Source: Robinsoniella peoriensis (lineage in GTDB: Bacteria; Bacillota; Clostridia; Lachnospirales; Lachnospiraceae). Taken from it: 64,000 bases of DNA. The notes beneath the pieces were generated by a model. It was not told where the DNA came from and did no database searches. It saw only the letters and a program-made list of their open reading frames with translations. Made by a program: the position numbers and the translations under genes. Shown here piece after piece: positions 63,051-64,000 of this stretch (positions are counted from its first letter, which is position 1; each line of letters starts with the position of its first letter). The DNA lies in the NCBI RefSeq assembly GCF_042680125.1, contig NZ_JBHTNY010000002.1; one strand, 5' to 3'.

Positions 63051-63893
63051 ATGATCAGAGCGGATTTACATTTACACAGCCGTTATTCCGATGGCAGTGA
63101 TTCAGCAGAAGAGGTTTTTGAAAAAAGCGTCCGGGAAGGACTGGATGTGATTGCACTTACAGACCATGATGCGCCGCCAAAAGAAGATATTCTGAAAGCG
63201 CTTGGCAGAAAACACCATATTCAGGTAATTATGGGAATGGAATGCGGCAGCAGGGATCCTGAGACAAAACTGGATGCCCATATCCTGGCATACAATATAG
63301 CCGATTACGAGCCGGTTGCCAGACTGATGAAGCCGGTACTTGAAATGCGTCATGAGCGGAGCTTATGGCAGATTAAACGGCTTCGGGAAATGGGTTATGA
63401 GATCAGCCGCGAAGAAGCAGAAAAAGAGACAGATGGGTGCTGCATTTATCGCCAGCATATTAATTATGTACTCTATAAAACAGGGCAGATCGATGCCATG
63501 TTCGGCTCCTGGATGCAGCGGATGTACCGGGAAAACGGACCCTTAAGGGTCAGCTATGAGTATCCCGACACAAAAGAGGTTGTAAAAGCCATTGCAGAAG
63601 GAGGCGGAAAGGCTGTACTTGCCCATCCGGGACAGCAGCAGAATATCCGGCTGATTCCAAAATTAGTGGAAGCGGGGCTTACCGGTGTGGAATTACTGCA
63701 TCCGTCTAATACACCGTTTGATATGAAGGAGATAGCAGCTACGGCGGAATATTATCATTTATTTCTTACAGGGGGCAGTGACTATCACGGCCTGCTTTCC
63801 CCAAAAGGCGGACAGGTAGGCGAATGTGTTATGGAATTTAAGGATTTCCATGAAATTTTTAAGCCAATGCAGAGCGCACTTGAAATGGCATGA
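63051..63893 (+). CDS. PHP domain phosphoesterase
   Basis: A 280-residue PHP protein. The metal-ligand blocks are ADLHLHSRYSDGSDSAEE, IALTDHD, MGMECGS and the late TGGSDYHG. It resembles the 3',5'-nucleoside bisphosphate phosphatase YciV/TrpH group. It starts 4 bases after rng and is likely its co-transcribed partner. A ribosome site AAGGAAG is at 63039. Confidence 0.82.
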   Translation: MIRADLHLHSRYSDGSDSAEEVFEKSVREGLDVIALTDHDAPPKEDILKALGRKHHIQVIMGMECGSRDPETKLDAHILAYNIADYEPVARLMKPVLEMRHERSLWQIKRLREMGYEISREEAEKETDGCCIYRQHINYVLYKTGQIDAMFGSWMQRMYRENGPLRVSYEYPDTKEVVKAIAEGGGKAVLAHPGQQQNIRLIPKLVEAGLTGVELLHPSNTPFDMKEIAATAEYYHLFLTGGSDYHGLLSPKGGQVGECVMEFKDFHEIFKPMQSALEMA

Positions 63894-63922
63894 AATGGCA
63901 TTCTGACAGCAGTGTGCCACGC

Positions 63923-63951
63923 TTGAATAAAATATGAATCAATGATATAAA
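63923..63951 (+). promoter_or_regulatory. Promoter for a gene beyond the window
   Basis: TTGAAT (63923-63928), 17-base gap, TATAAA (63946-63951). By family synteny the next gene may be rplU with its leader, but it lies outside the window. Confidence 0.5.
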
Positions 63952-64000
63952 ATTGCACATAATAGCAGGAGTAAACTAGTTTGAAAGAAAAGTGCTTTCA

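Noticed and set aside
63894..64000. Ribosomal L21 leader
   Set aside because: Only a promoter is visible; the leader and rplU would lie outside the window.

Overview
The window looks like a chromosomal segment of a spore-forming gut member of the Lachnospiraceae (Clostridia). Supporting signs are moderate-to-low G+C, strong AGGAGG ribosome sites, spore genes (an alpha/beta SASP, GerW/YtfJ, YlbJ), and Firmicutes gene pairs and runs (yloU-fakA-recG, rsmD-coaD-ylbJ, the TIGR03960/TIGR03936 pair). Genus cannot be fixed from the sequence alone. I saw no rRNA, tRNA, CRISPR array, prophage or intact transposase.

Layout. 1-5.6 kb: the 3' end of a penicillin-binding transpeptidase gene, a Nudix hydrolase, a two-domain polyphosphate:AMP phosphotransferase, a ytfI-ytfJ (gerW) pair, a tiny membrane protein, and rpmB on the minus strand. 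5.9-11.6 kb: yloU-fakA-recG, a Lys/Ala-rich DUF6465 protein, a SASP gene (minus), and a methylglyoxal-synthase homologue with altered active-site residues. 11.7-20.7 kb: a phosphate block with a Na/Pi symporter, a PhoB/PhoR two-component pair, and pstSCAB-phoU behind an apparent PHO box. 20.8-21.1 kb: a long near-perfect palindrome in non-coding DNA. 21.3-33.2 kb: housekeeping and RNA-modification genes (rsmD, coaD, ylbJ, an M23 peptidase, a small alarmone synthetase, an RsmF-type methyltransferase, two pseudouridine synthases, a HAD phosphatase, YgiQ, RecU). 33.2-38.4 kb: a histidine operon hisZ-hisG-hisD-hisB-hisIE whose last gene carries a degenerate HisF/HisA-like barrel at its N-terminus. 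38.6-42.4 kb: a choline-binding-repeat/NAGPA surface protein of mosaic composition, a possible 24-codon peptide gene with a membrane protein, and a second Na/Pi symporter.

42.6-58.8 kb is an accessory glycan-use region. It has a LacI regulator, a sugar ABC importer lacking its ATPase gene, a YesL-like protein, GH2 beta-galactosidase-like, GH3 beta-glucosidase-like and GH78 alpha-rhamnosidase-like enzymes, a GPH-type sugar symporter, an AraC regulator and an M20 amidohydrolase relic. The enzymes have no obvious secretion signal, so imported rhamnosylated beta-glycosides are a plausible but unproven substrate class. 59.3-64 kb: the TIGR03960/TIGR03936 radical-SAM pair, an RNase E/G-type protein and a PHP phosphoesterase.

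Non-coding DNA holds several related terminal-inverted-repeat elements ending in AGAGYGTGTT (best copy 4997-5159), and many intrinsic terminators. All promoter, operator and terminator calls were made by eye.
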